From contig NZ_JACHWH010000020.1 in NCBI RefSeq assembly GCF_014191255.1, positions 1 through 36,189 on the forward strand: a stretch of 36,189 bases of DNA, read 5' to 3'. The stretch is from Amycolatopsis bartoniae. GTDB lineage: Bacteria > Actinomycetota > Actinomycetes > Mycobacteriales > Pseudonocardiaceae. The position numbers were made by a program, and so were the translations under genes. A model generated the notes under the pieces. The model did no database searches. It had not been told where the DNA came from and worked only from the letters and a program-made list of their open reading frames with translations. Shown one piece after another: positions 25,745 to 35,424 of this stretch (its first letter is position 1; each line of letters begins with the position of its first letter).

Positions 25745-26215
25745 TGGGGGCACCACCCCGATATCGACGCCCACGTCGTGATCCCGGCGCTGCGCCAGTT
25801 TCCGATGACCCGCCAGACGCCCGGTACTACCGGGATTTCCTGCAGCGCGTCGTGCGCCAGCCGGTCAGGAGGCCGGGATGCGTCAGCTCCTCGACCTGGG
25901 CTCGGTTACCCCTCGGCGCGCAACGTGCACGAGATTGCGAGGATGTTCGCCCCGGACGCCGTCGTGGTGGACGGTGACCTCGACCTTGACACGGTCGCGG
26001 TCGGCAACCGGCTCCTTGCCGACATCCGGAACGCGGACGTACCTCAGGACGGCCGTGCGCGACTCGGTACTCGGGTAGGCCAAGATTCTGTTGAACGTCT
26101 CGCAAACCGTGGCGGTCCTGAGGATCTTGGTTCTGCCGTGCGCGCCCTAGCACAGCCGGCCCGGGTTCCGGATCAAGGCGTTCCGCAACGAGGTCGACAT
26201 GCATTTTCCGAGAGG
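25745..26215 (+). pseudogene. Decayed SAM-dependent methyltransferase gene (PF04672/DUF574-like)
   Basis: Several frames together give pieces of a S-adenosyl methyltransferase of the DUF574 type. The order is YYRDFLQRVVRQPV, then MRQLLDLGS, YPSARNVHEIARMFAPDAVVV, LLADIRNADV, and finally a VSQTVAVLRILVLPCAP-like segment in a different frame with an internal stop before it. In intact homologues these are consecutive (residues about 50-170). At least three frameshifts and a stop are needed to join them, so the gene is dead. The lack of selection and the position just inside the right repeat suggest decay at the island end. The rest of the gap up to attR (26216-26507) shows nothing recognisable. 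Confidence 0.65.
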
Positions 26216-26507
26216 GTTATGTTTCGTCCTGTTTTTCGAACCGAGGAAACCGGGAGCGAGGTTGTGCTGGTCGCCGGTGGAGTCACGGCAGCGCTGACGA
26301 GGTCCGGGGCTGGGATCCCTCGAGATGGCTCGGCAGGCTGCGACTCAAAGTCACAGAGGCCGAGAGGCCAGGTCGGCGGCATTGCCCAGCGTGGACTGTA
26401 GCTTTCCGCGGCGCTGCAACTTCTGGGGGGCGTGGGATCGGGCTCTGGGAGAGGGAGAGAATTGGGAGAGTCGGTCGTTCCGGTAGTGGCTCGAACCGCG
26501 TTGAGCC

Positions 26508-26556
26508 GACTGGGGGTCAAGGGGTCGCAGGTTCAAATCCTGTCGTCCCGACGGTT
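26508..26556 (+). repeat. attR: right 49-bp direct repeat, 3' tRNA-Pro fragment
   Basis: Perfect copy of 1081-1129. It carries the 3' part of tRNA-Pro from the anticodon stem on; no matching 5' half is found upstream (26440-26507), so it is not a gene. It marks the right end of the island. It is followed by a terminator that begins with the same GAGCCCGCTGG found after the left repeat. Confidence 0.93.
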
Positions 26557-26562
26557 CGGAGA

Positions 26563-26604
26563 GCCCGCTGGCTCTGGGTGAAATCCCAGGTCGACGGGCC
26601 TTTT
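26563..26604 (+). terminator. Terminator after attR (former tRNA terminator)
   Basis: GCCCG (26563-26567) pairs with CGGGC (26595-26599), and the inner CTCTGGG-TGAAAT-CCCAGG pair extends the stem; TTTT follows at 26601-26604. It probably served the tRNA-Pro gene before the island inserted, or belongs to an older adjacent element. Confidence 0.7.
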
Positions 26605-26699
26605 CGTGTTGAAGTGGTGATCTGTTGTGATCCTTCTGTCGGCGTCGGTTGATCGTTATGGGGTGGATGTGGGGCGGGCTGCCCCATGTTCGATCACGC

Positions 26700-27992
26700 T
26701 CAGCCCGTTCTTCTGGGTGTTTGTGCTGGTCGTCGGGTTATGGTCATGCCCTGAGGTGGCTGAGGGCTTGACGGTCCTTGCGGGGCGCGGGGGTGAGTTG
26801 GCGGCGGATTTGGCCCTGGCGGGGGGTTACCGCGGGTGGGGTGTTGGGCGATGGTGTGGCGGGCTTCGAGCCAGGCGTGTTTGAGGGCGGTTTGGATCTG
26901 GGTTTCGAGTTCGTCGGCGACGTGGCTGTAGACCTCGACGATGCGGCGGTCCATGCGGTGGCCGAGGCGTCGGGCTTGGGCGATTTCGGGGATGCCGGCG
27001 GCGATGAGCCAGGTTTTGTGGCTGTGGCGTAGTCCGTGGAAGGTCAGTCCGGGGCGGATGGGGTAGGTCCGCGCCCGAGGGTTCGGGACGTCGTGGTTGC
27101 CGTCGAAGGCGGGGTTGAAGGTGCGGGTCAGCCAGGTGTGGCGCCAGAGGAATCCGCCGGCCTCGTTGGGGAACACCAGTGGGCTGTCGTGGTCGGCGAG
27201 GTGGTGTGTGAGCAGCATGGTCAGGAACGCGGGCAGGGTGATGGTGCGGGTGCTGGCGGGGGTTTTGGGTGGGCCGAGCCATTGCCGGTGGGCGGTTTCT
27301 TTCAGGGCGCCGTGGTCGGGGTCGATGACGAGGGTGCGGTTGTCGAGGTGCAGGTTGTGGCGTTGGAGTCCGGCGAGTTCGCCCCATTGGCAGCCGGTCC
27401 AGGCGGCGGTGATGATCAGGGCGGCGCTGGCGCGGTCGTGAAGGTGTTCGGCTTGGGTGGCGGCGCGGAGGACTTCTTCGGGGGTGGCCCAGAGCATTTC
27501 GTGGCGGATGCGGAAGGCGCGTTTGCCTCGGTTGCGGTGGCGGTGTACGGGATTGGCGGGGATCAGGCCGTCGTCGGCGGCGTCGCCGAGGATGCGGCTG
27601 AACAGGCTGGTGATGCCTTCGACGGTGGTGTGCTGGTACCCGCTGGCGTGCAGATCGGCGGCCCATTGGGTGATGTCGCTGGCATGGAGGTCGCCAAGGC
27701 GACAATTTCCGAAGCGGGGGTTGATGTGTTTGCCGATGAGGTAGGCGTAGTTGTCGAGAGTGACCTCGTCGAGAGACAAAGTGCTCCACCAGTGGGGCAG
27801 CCACTGGGCGACAGTGATGCGTCCGCGGGTGGTGTCGTAGAAGGTGTAACGGCGCTGGTCGACGTCGATTTCCTTCGCCCGGTGACGTGCAGCGGTCGGG
27901 TCGGTGAAGCCGCCTTCGGAGGCGACGGACCCGTCCAGACGGCGGTACCGCACACGCCAATGCTGACCGCTGGTGTGTTCGATCCACGACAT
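26700..27992 (-). CDS. Second tyrosine integrase, outside attR, catalytic Arg replaced
   Basis: Encodes 430 residues. It begins MSWIEHTSGQHWRVRYRR, continues with a core-binding domain (VAQWLPHWWSTLSLDEV onward) and the catalytic domain. HxxR is in TFHGLRHSHKTWLIAAG and Tyr is in DRRIVEVYSHVADELE. The first catalytic Arg should lie in TGxRxGEL, but the sequence is TGCQWGELAGL with Q202 (codon CAA). The C-terminus is a proline-rich tail of about 50 residues. ATG 27992 has AGGAG 7 bases upstream; the frame stays open upstream. It sits 144 bp from attR and reads toward it, exactly like the first integrase relative to attL, so it probably belongs to a second element. It is clearly different in sequence from the first integrase. 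Confidence 0.88.
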   Translation of the reverse strand: MSWIEHTSGQHWRVRYRRLDGSVASEGGFTDPTAARHRAKEIDVDQRRYTFYDTTRGRITVAQWLPHWWSTLSLDEVTLDNYAYLIGKHINPRFGNCRLGDLHASDITQWAADLHASGYQHTTVEGITSLFSRILGDAADDGLIPANPVHRHRNRGKRAFRIRHEMLWATPEEVLRAATQAEHLHDRASAALIITAAWTGCQWGELAGLQRHNLHLDNRTLVIDPDHGALKETAHRQWLGPPKTPASTRTITLPAFLTMLLTHHLADHDSPLVFPNEAGGFLWRHTWLTRTFNPAFDGNHDVPNPRARTYPIRPGLTFHGLRHSHKTWLIAAGIPEIAQARRLGHRMDRRIVEVYSHVADELETQIQTALKHAWLEARHTIAQHPTRGNPPPGPNPPPTHPRAPQGPSSPQPPQGMTITRRPAQTPRRTG

Positions 27993-28759
27993 GCCGAAAC
28001 TCCTGACTGCTCGAAGTGACGCGATGCGGAATCCCGGCAGGCGAGCAAGGGGCCCTGCGCCGCGGATGGACAGCTTCAGTGTCCGACTGGGGCCAGGCAG
28101 GCGCAGCAGCGAGATCCTCGAGTTAGCGGGAGAGAGGATTCTCATTGATGTGGCACCGGCGGAAACGCCGTGTCGTCGACTCCGCCCGAAGCACGGCTGG
28201 TTTCGGGACGGCCGGATTCCCGATTACTACCAAAGCCCATTTCCGTAGTTTTCTTGTTTCCGAAAGTCAAATGCGTGGTATGAGTCCGAGCCCGCGGTGA
28301 GACTCCGGCGGCAATCACACCAATCGTCCTGCCTGACGGGCTACACGCTTGCACCCGCGGGCTCGAATTCGACCGTCACGGCTTCAACGCGCCGTCATCA
28401 TTCCGAAATAGACGAACACGGAAAGTGAACACGAAGCCAAGATGATCAAGAGTCAAATGTGCTGCCGCGCAGAGTTTCCTCTCCTGCATCACTGCATCTT
28501 GCTCGCCGAACACCACCCAGTGTCCTGCCAGGCGTGCATCGAGGGTGACCGGGAAGGGATCGAGCGGTTCTGCTGCGTCTGTCTCCTCGTTTCACCTGGT
28601 CGAGGTGGGGCGAACTGCACGATCCGACCCTCGGCTACAGGCTGGAGGACCAGTTCGTGTTGCTCGAACGCCTCACCCTGCAGAGGTGCCTGGATCGATG
28701 CGATGATGCGTTCAAGCTGTTATTCTCGGTAGCTCAGCGGTTCTGCCTTCTCGTCCTCG
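27993..28759. other. 767-bp stretch without a confident gene; possible gene remnant
   Basis: This lies between the second integrase and the LamG protein gene. The plus frame at 28606-28750 encodes WGELHDPTLGYRLEDQFVLL and continues with a coding-like GC bias at third positions, but it has no start codon, begins after a stop at 28546 and runs into the end of the minus-strand gene. It looks like a fragment of a lost gene of unknown family. The integrase promoter should lie near 27993-28100. No repeat or third copy of the att sequence was seen. Confidence 0.3.
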
Positions 28760-31700
28760 TCAGGAAACGTTTTGGTAGAGCGCGGTCACTTGGGCCGGTG
28801 CCAGCGCATAGTCCCAGACTCGAACATCGCTGATCATGCCGTCGAAGAAGTACGCTTGTCGTGCGCTGCCGATCGACAGGGGCCCGCTGGCGTTCCACGG
28901 GCTGCCGAGTGTTTGGGTGCCCATCGGCGATCCATTGATGTAGAAGGAAAGCAATCTGTTCGTGGCGTTGAACGTGGCGGTCAAATGTACCCAAGTATCG
29001 GTGGAGCTGGTGGCTGGTTCTATCTGGACAATAGTCGCGTCGGAGCTGTCTGCGTTCGCCGCAGTGAGCTGAAAGCGGCTGTTGACCGGGTTGTAGCCAA
29101 GCGTCAAGGCCGAGTTTTGGGTCCCATTGACGGCGATGGCGGTCTCTGGACTGGTCGCTCCGCCAGCCCGGTCGACGGCTACCCAGCCTGAGATGCTGTA
29201 GCTCTTCGTCGTATCCAGCACTGGTCCGCCCGTCGCCGCATAGCCCGTGGTCCCATCGAAGGAGAGCGTTGTTCCTCGCTTGCTGTCCGTGACCCAGGTT
29301 GTGCCACCGGTCAGCGTGAGAGGATTGTTGCCGGTGTTGGGATTGTTGATGAGATGTGGGTTGGTGGCGTTGTTGGCGCTGTCACCGGCCAGCGTGGCAG
29401 CCGAGTCGGTCGCACCGTCATTGAGTTGCCAACGGTCCTGTGGACCGAGATAGGCGCTGGTGAGTGCCCCGAAGCCGTTGTCATTGATATTGACGTAGTC
29501 GGGGCTTGTCCCACCGTGGTTGAGGTTGACTGTGTTCTTCAGTCTGATTGCTCCGTTCACCGGATCCGGTTCACCGACTGCGGCGTCGGAATCGATGTAG
29601 TAGAGAGATGGTGTGGACCACGGTCCGAGGCCGGCGGACAGCCCGCCGCTGAGCAAGGTGTTGGTCTGCGTGCGCTCTTGGTCGACAGCGCTGGTGCAGG
29701 GGTCGTTCGGAGTGCCGCCACTGCCGGCGTAGCCATCGCATGGAGTGAGCCCCATGACCACGATATTGATGCCGTAGGCGGTGAAGTAGTTGACCAGTTG
29801 GTCGTATCCGTCGATGGTGAGTTCATCCGCGCTGTGGTTGTGCAGTACGTCCTCCAGGCCTTCGGACAGTACGACCGTGTTCACGCCGGGCTGGTCGAGC
29901 AGGTCACGGTCGATGCGAGCCAGCGCTGAAGGGCCGCCGCTAGGGCCGGTCCCGTAGACGCTGGCGTTGTCGCTGAGTACGGAGTTGGACTCGATGTTCT
30001 CGGCGATCGTTCCGTACGGTGTCACAGTCGTGGGCTCGGCGGCGGCGATGTCGTCGGCCAGGAGCTTGTCCGAGCCGGCGTCCGGGTTGGTGTTCGGCTG
30101 GAAGGTGTCGATGAGTCCGGTGTCGCCGAACAGTGCCTGCGTCGGCACGTTCGCGGTGGCGACGTCGAGGTCGGTGATGATGTTGGTCCAGGCTCCCCAG
30201 CGGGTTCCCGGGGTGGAGAAGGCGAAGGCGGCGTCCGTGGTGTCGGCGGTGTGATCGCCTGACCCGACAGCCGACATGAACTCCATGACCTCGTTGCTGT
30301 ACGAGACGTTTTCGACGAGGTATGGCACCTGGTTGACGAGCTGGAAGGACACCAGCAGGTATTGGTTGGCCGCGACCGTGAAAGTCAAAGCATCGGAGTA
30401 CACCATCCCGCCTTCGGGGATCGAGGTGTTCGTGGACCCGTTGAACGTCAGCGCTACGACGGGACCAGACGGGGTCGGTGTCGCCTCTCCGAGTCTGTCT
30501 GCGGTGCCGAGCGCGATTGTGGCGTGACCGATCTGAAGTGGGTTGGTGCCGAGCGCGTTGTCGAGTTTGACCCGCACGCTGTTGCCGGAAAGCGAGGGTT
30601 TCAAGGCGAGACGGATGGTTTGGTTGGAGAAGTTGTCGGAGCCGGAGAAGTTGTACTGCAGCTCGTTCGGGGACGCCCAGGCGCCGGTCCACGTTTGTCC
30701 TGCGGGCGCTCCGGCGGTCGTGGTGTTGCGCGTTGCCAGGGCGAAGACATGCAGTCCGGCGGTGCCGTGGATCGCCTGGTTGCCGACGTCGGGCAGGGTG
30801 ACCGAGGTGATGGTTTTGCCGGGTGACAGTGGGACCGAGAAGGAGTAGATCTTCGTGGTCTTGTTGGCCTGCCCGGAGGAGAGGTTCTTGTGCGGGAAAG
30901 ACGCGACGTCGATGTCTTCGGGGCCGGACACCCAGTCGGGGACGGTCAGGTAGTAGGTGCTGGTGGATCCGTCGTTGTAGGTCACCACGCCCTTCGGCGC
31001 GCAGAACGCGGCGGGGTTGGTGGAGTCGAAGCAATAGGTTCCGGCGACCGCGATTCCCGCCGGGACGAAGGGGGAAGTGCTATCTCCGTTGATAGCGCCA
31101 GGCGTTGCCGTGATGGCTTCTGTCCCTGTGGTGAGGAACTGGAGTGAGCTCGCGCCGCTGGCTGACGCCGTGGCATTGTAGTTGGCGAGGACCGGGTCGG
31201 TCTTGTCGATGATCTGGTTCGCGGCGAGCACGTTGTCCGCTTGCCCGGCGCCGTAGGAGGGCAGCATGTAGGTTCCCCCGTTGACGGTCAGACGTCCGCC
31301 GGAAAGCCATCCGGCGTTGGTCAGGTCTGTCGCGGAGAAGCTCGATCCGTCGCCGTCGAGATTGCCGAGTGCGTGGTTGCTGTCGGGGCTGATGCCGGTG
31401 TTGTTGTAACAAGCGGCCAGTGAAGCGCAGTGGATGTTGGGGTCGTTCGCGGCGACGAACCGGTACGACTGGTAGCCCGACGCGTCCCCCGCAGGGTCGG
31501 CAGCGTAGCTGTAGATCGTGTGAGGGCCGGGTCCGGGCGCCTTGATCGCGCCAGTGGAGGAGGCGAAGAGTTGACCGACCTCGGCCGCCCCGAGCGCGGT
31601 GGTATAGATCTGCACGTCGGTGACCGAGCCGGTGAAGCTGTTGCTCACGGCGCCCCCAGCGAGCTTGGCCGCGCCGATGCTCGTCGGGCCGGTCGCGTTC

Positions 31701-34700
31701 CACGGGGTGCTGTCGGTGGTGGTACCTGCGACCTGCCCGTTCACATACAGTGTCACAGCTGCGCTGGTTGTGTTGAAGACACCGACGAGGTGAGTCCAAG
31801 CGTTGAGTGTTGGTGCGCCGGCGGACTTCGCGATGCTCTGCGCCGCGGTGGCCGAGTCCGCGCTCGGCAGAACGAAAGCCCATGCGTTCAGGTTCTTGTT
31901 GTACTGCAGGTAGAACGCGGCGATGGAGTTACCGCCTTGGCTGACAGCTGTGGCGTAGTTGGCCGTCGAACTCAGCTTGACCCAGGCCGAGACCGAGAAG
32001 CTGTGCGAGGTGTCGACTACGGGTGCGCTGGTGGCGGCATAGCCGGTGCTGCCGTTGAAGGTCACCGCGGGGGTCGGGGTGGTGGTCCAGTTGTATCCAC
32101 CGGTCAGGGTGGCCGGATGTCCGGCGCTGGAGCTGTCCGCCGCGCTCGTCCCCGTCCCGTCGAGGAATCGCCAACGACCAACCGGCTCGATCTGGCCACC
32201 GGCCTGCACCACCCGCTCGATGTCCTTCGTGCTTAGCGTCGCCTGGTAGAGCTGGACGTCGCTGATCGCGCCGTGCACGTAGTTGTTGGGCCCGCTGTCG
32301 ACGAAACCGCGACCGATGACCACAGGCCCCGTCGCGTTCCACGGAGTGCTGTCGATCGCACTCCCCGCGGCGACGCCGTTGACGTAGATCGTCATCGTTC
32401 CTGTTGCCGCGTCGTAGGTTCCGGCCAGGTGCGTCCAGGTGTTGAGCGTGACCGCGGTACTGGCTCGCACCCTGTACGCGGTGGATGTCGACGAGTCACC
32501 CGCGAAACGGGCAAAGGTCCACTGGTTCACGTCGGAGTCGTATTCGAGATAGAACCCGCTGACCGTGGTTCCTTGTTGGGCAACGAAGGTCTGGTAGCCG
32601 GCGTTGCTGGTCAAATCCACCCACGCCGAGACAGTGAAGCTGCCGTCCGTCTTGACGACCGGCCCATTCGAAGAGGCGTATCCGCTGGAACCGTCCAATC
32701 CGAGCACTTGGCCACGGGCGCTGTTGTTGAGCCAGCTCGTTCCTCCGTGCAGGGTCGCATTGGCGTTCCCGGCGGAGTCGGCCGCCGCGGTGCCGGAGCC
32801 GTCTGCCAACTTCCATCGAGAGGCCGGCTTGATCACGCCCCCACCGTCGAACGGGGCGATATCAGTGGCAGGCGGGTTGTTCGTAGAAGGTGCCCGGTCC
32901 AATGCGGTGACCAGTTTGGACACCGTGCCGCCCGTGGAGGCCTCGGTGAACAGGCCTGGTGTATTGGCGGGCTTTCCGATGGTGCCGTTGTCGGGGAAGG
33001 CGCCGTCTGCTGAGGTGATGCTGGGTTCGGACGGGGCGGTTGGTTCGGCGATGAAGTGGCAGATCTGCGACCACGGGCTCCAGTCCTGCCCGTCAGTCGC
33101 CTGGACCTGCCAGTCGACGACCTGGCCGTTGCTCAGGCCCGCAGTGAACGACGGTGGCAGCGAGAACTTCGCGGCCGCGCCGGAGTCAAGGTTGTCCGCG
33201 CTGAGGCCGGTCTGAACGCTGGAGCTACCGTCGATCCAGTACTTGAAGGTGGCCCGCAGCTGATCGGCATCGGGATCGGAGACCGTCGCATTCAGTACCG
33301 GCGGATTGGTGACGATGGTCTTGCCGAGGTAGGGGTACGGCGTGGTCGTGGCACAGCCGAGGTTGGCCGAGCCGGACAACGCCGCCAGCGGTCCGGGGGT
33401 GTTCGGGATCAGGTTGAAGAAGATCTGCAGGCTCGGGTTGTCGGTGAACCGGCTGAACTCCACGTTGCCTGGGGTTTCGTTACCGCTGAGGCCCACGGTG
33501 AACTGGCTCGCGTGGCTCGCCGCGGACTGAGCGATCTGCGCCGTCACATCGAATCCTGCGGCGACTGCGCCGTTGTTCGGGCAGTAGGTCGGGTTGTAGG
33601 CGGCACCCATGGTGACCTGTGCGATCACTCCCGCCGGGCCGGGCTGGTTGTTCCAGCTCGTGCCCGGACCGATCGCGCCGGTCCAGTGCAGGTAGTCGTT
33701 CGACTGGACGGAGCACGACGCGGAGTAAGCCTTCGACACGTTCACGGTGGCGCCGTGCTGGTTACCGGCGTTGCCGATGTGCGCTCCCCAGATGACCGAC
33801 GGCAGCTGCCACTGGTAGTAGGTGCGCTCAACACCGACGCAGGAGTTCCAGTTGTTGAAGCCCACGCCGAGGAACCCGTAGTCGCCATCGGGACCAGGGT
33901 TACCGAAGAACGAGGTGTTGGCGCACGGCGCACCCTGTTTCACTTCGTCGAACGCAGGCGTGCCCCCGCTCGCCGGATGCCAGTTGAAACTTGGGTCGAG
34001 GTAGACGGGGAACGTCGTCGCCGGATCACTCAGCAGCCGCTTGTCGGGACTCAGGGTCAGGGCGTCGGTCGTGACGTGAGTCTTTATCGGCGCCACCCGG
34101 GCCGCCATCCCGGGATGGCTCGCGTCCGACGGATCCGGCGCGAGGCCCTTGTCCGGCAGCGACTTCGAGCTCGGCGTGGGGGCTGCGGTCAGGGATGTGT
34201 TGGAATCCCACATCATAGGTGTGCTTGCGTCAAGCGTGCTCCCGTCCGGTCCGCCCGTGACCGTGATGCCGCCGTCCGTGCCCGACGCGACGCGCCCACC
34301 GGTCACCGTGGCCGGCAGCGTGAGTGTCGCCAGTGCTGGGTTCTTCGCGGCGGTGGCGTTCTTCACCACCAGCACGTCCGAGAATCCACCGGTGACCGTG
34401 GCGGTGACCCGCAAATCCACCCCGGGCAGCACCTCCGGGTACGTGGCACTCGATCCCGACACGCGCGGGGCGGGCAGCACGCCTGGCCACGACACCGTGT
34501 ACCTGGTATGACCAGCCGTCGTGGAAGCGAGGGGGGTTCGCCCTCCGCCGGAAAAGACCACAGTGCCGTAGGCGGTCGCGCTCGGGGACAGCGTGTGATC
34601 ACGATTGGGATGCAGGGCCGTGTTCACCGGCACCCATTGCGCGCCTTGCCGGGCGCGCACCGGTTTGGCGTTGGTGCTCAGGGTGAAGCCCCCGCCGGGG

Positions 34701-35083
34701 TTGGCGACCGCCTCGGTCGTCTCGGTGGTGAGCTCGTCGACGACAACGGCCTTCCCCGTCGAGGTGGCTTGGGTTTCAGCGCGCGCCATCGCCTGTTTCT
34801 GGGCCGGCGTAGCACCATAGCCATCCTCCAGCGTGGCCAGGTTATCCGGCTGCTCCGGCGTCTCCGGTGCCGGCGCCGCACGTCCCGTCGCGGGCTGCAC
34901 GACAGCTGCGGTCGCCGGCAGTGCTGTGGTCAGCGAAAACACCAGCGCCGACACGGCCACGATTGCGGAAAGTCGCCGATTCCTCGAAAAGGGTCCCGAC
35001 GAGAACGGCCGAACCACGACACGCGACGTTTTCCCCACAGCAGCGCTCCCCATTTCTCGTGGACCTCGGAAGTGGATTCGCAT
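28760..35083 (-). CDS. Large secreted LamG-repeat protein with degenerate SGNH/GDSL hydrolase region
   Basis: Encodes 2107 residues. An N-terminal twin-basic region precedes a hydrophobic signal segment (LSAIVAVSALVFSLTTALPA, about 35-60), so it is exported. An N-terminal beta-rich region with fibronectin-like parts (about 60-750) is followed by LamG/concanavalin-like domains at about 755-960 and 969-1175 (RWKLADGSGTAAADSAGNAN and RWRFLDGTGTSAADSS), then an SGNH-hydrolase-like region (about 1540-1860: ALARIDRDLLDQPGVNTVVL, SEGLEDVLHN, GLTPCDGYAGSG) and a third LamG domain (about 1885-2107). The usual GDS nucleophile block reads LFGDTGLIDTF and the final DxxH is not evident, so hydrolase activity is doubtful. 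Probably a cell-surface or extracellular adhesion/carbohydrate-binding protein. Divergent from the RHS-like gene. Confidence 0.82.
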   Translation of the reverse strand: MRIHFRGPREMGSAAVGKTSRVVVRPFSSGPFSRNRRLSAIVAVSALVFSLTTALPATAAVVQPATGRAAPAPETPEQPDNLATLEDGYGATPAQKQAMARAETQATSTGKAVVVDELTTETTEAVANPGGGFTLSTNAKPVRARQGAQWVPVNTALHPNRDHTLSPSATAYGTVVFSGGGRTPLASTTAGHTRYTVSWPGVLPAPRVSGSSATYPEVLPGVDLRVTATVTGGFSDVLVVKNATAAKNPALATLTLPATVTGGRVASGTDGGITVTGGPDGSTLDASTPMMWDSNTSLTAAPTPSSKSLPDKGLAPDPSDASHPGMAARVAPIKTHVTTDALTLSPDKRLLSDPATTFPVYLDPSFNWHPASGGTPAFDEVKQGAPCANTSFFGNPGPDGDYGFLGVGFNNWNSCVGVERTYYQWQLPSVIWGAHIGNAGNQHGATVNVSKAYSASCSVQSNDYLHWTGAIGPGTSWNNQPGPAGVIAQVTMGAAYNPTYCPNNGAVAAGFDVTAQIAQSAASHASQFTVGLSGNETPGNVEFSRFTDNPSLQIFFNLIPNTPGPLAALSGSANLGCATTTPYPYLGKTIVTNPPVLNATVSDPDADQLRATFKYWIDGSSSVQTGLSADNLDSGAAAKFSLPPSFTAGLSNGQVVDWQVQATDGQDWSPWSQICHFIAEPTAPSEPSITSADGAFPDNGTIGKPANTPGLFTEASTGGTVSKLVTALDRAPSTNNPPATDIAPFDGGGVIKPASRWKLADGSGTAAADSAGNANATLHGGTSWLNNSARGQVLGLDGSSGYASSNGPVVKTDGSFTVSAWVDLTSNAGYQTFVAQQGTTVSGFYLEYDSDVNQWTFARFAGDSSTSTAYRVRASTAVTLNTWTHLAGTYDAATGTMTIYVNGVAAGSAIDSTPWNATGPVVIGRGFVDSGPNNYVHGAISDVQLYQATLSTKDIERVVQAGGQIEPVGRWRFLDGTGTSAADSSSAGHPATLTGGYNWTTTPTPAVTFNGSTGYAATSAPVVDTSHSFSVSAWVKLSSTANYATAVSQGGNSIAAFYLQYNKNLNAWAFVLPSADSATAAQSIAKSAGAPTLNAWTHLVGVFNTTSAAVTLYVNGQVAGTTTDSTPWNATGPTSIGAAKLAGGAVSNSFTGSVTDVQIYTTALGAAEVGQLFASSTGAIKAPGPGPHTIYSYAADPAGDASGYQSYRFVAANDPNIHCASLAACYNNTGISPDSNHALGNLDGDGSSFSATDLTNAGWLSGGRLTVNGGTYMLPSYGAGQADNVLAANQIIDKTDPVLANYNATASASGASSLQFLTTGTEAITATPGAINGDSTSPFVPAGIAVAGTYCFDSTNPAAFCAPKGVVTYNDGSTSTYYLTVPDWVSGPEDIDVASFPHKNLSSGQANKTTKIYSFSVPLSPGKTITSVTLPDVGNQAIHGTAGLHVFALATRNTTTAGAPAGQTWTGAWASPNELQYNFSGSDNFSNQTIRLALKPSLSGNSVRVKLDNALGTNPLQIGHATIALGTADRLGEATPTPSGPVVALTFNGSTNTSIPEGGMVYSDALTFTVAANQYLLVSFQLVNQVPYLVENVSYSNEVMEFMSAVGSGDHTADTTDAAFAFSTPGTRWGAWTNIITDLDVATANVPTQALFGDTGLIDTFQPNTNPDAGSDKLLADDIAAAEPTTVTPYGTIAENIESNSVLSDNASVYGTGPSGGPSALARIDRDLLDQPGVNTVVLSEGLEDVLHNHSADELTIDGYDQLVNYFTAYGINIVVMGLTPCDGYAGSGGTPNDPCTSAVDQERTQTNTLLSGGLSAGLGPWSTPSLYYIDSDAAVGEPDPVNGAIRLKNTVNLNHGGTSPDYVNINDNGFGALTSAYLGPQDRWQLNDGATDSAATLAGDSANNATNPHLINNPNTGNNPLTLTGGTTWVTDSKRGTTLSFDGTTGYAATGGPVLDTTKSYSISGWVAVDRAGGATSPETAIAVNGTQNSALTLGYNPVNSRFQLTAANADSSDATIVQIEPATSSTDTWVHLTATFNATNRLLSFYINGSPMGTQTLGSPWNASGPLSIGSARQAYFFDGMISDVRVWDYALAPAQVTALYQNVS

Positions 35084-35424
35084 GAGGCCACGTCAACCGA
35101 TCTTGGACTGTACGGCGTATCGAAACCTGAAAACAAGAGGTGTCACCTGTTGTTCGATCCGTTGGAAAGCAACAGGATCGACGTCATTATTGTATGCAAA
35201 GATCACGATCTCTCGTCCGTTCTTTTGCCCGATAAGGAGTGAAGTGCTGATATTTGTCCTATTTGTCTGCGACTATCTGTAGTTTTCGATGGTTCAGTCG
35301 TGACTGTTGGTGAATTGTATGGACGCGATGGAGAACTCGGCTCCATTTGGAGTATTTCCGGCGGTGATCATGTGGCGGTACGGTTCCACGTGGCCTTTGC
35401 TGAAACGGTGGGGTTGGGGGCGCG
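35084..35424. promoter_or_regulatory. 341-bp divergent intergenic region between two secreted-protein genes
   Basis: A stretch more AT-rich than the surrounding genes, between the minus-strand LamG gene and the plus-strand RHS-like gene, so it should contain both promoters. I cannot pick confident -10/-35 pairs. No inverted repeat of note and no convincing small gene was seen; the listed short open frames overlap the LamG start or have poor codon bias. Confidence 0.4.

Noticed and set aside
26617..26632. Two GTGATC copies 10 bp apart beside attR as arm sites of the second integrase
   Set aside because: Only six bases and two copies; too weak to separate from chance.
28721..28742. TCGGTAGCTCAGCGG resembling a tRNA D-arm
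   Set aside because: No matching acceptor, anticodon or T arm surrounds it; chance similarity.
33056..35242. A 728-codon plus-strand open frame opposite the LamG protein gene
   Set aside because: No recognisable domain or signal peptide; the minus-strand frame has a signal peptide and LamG repeats.
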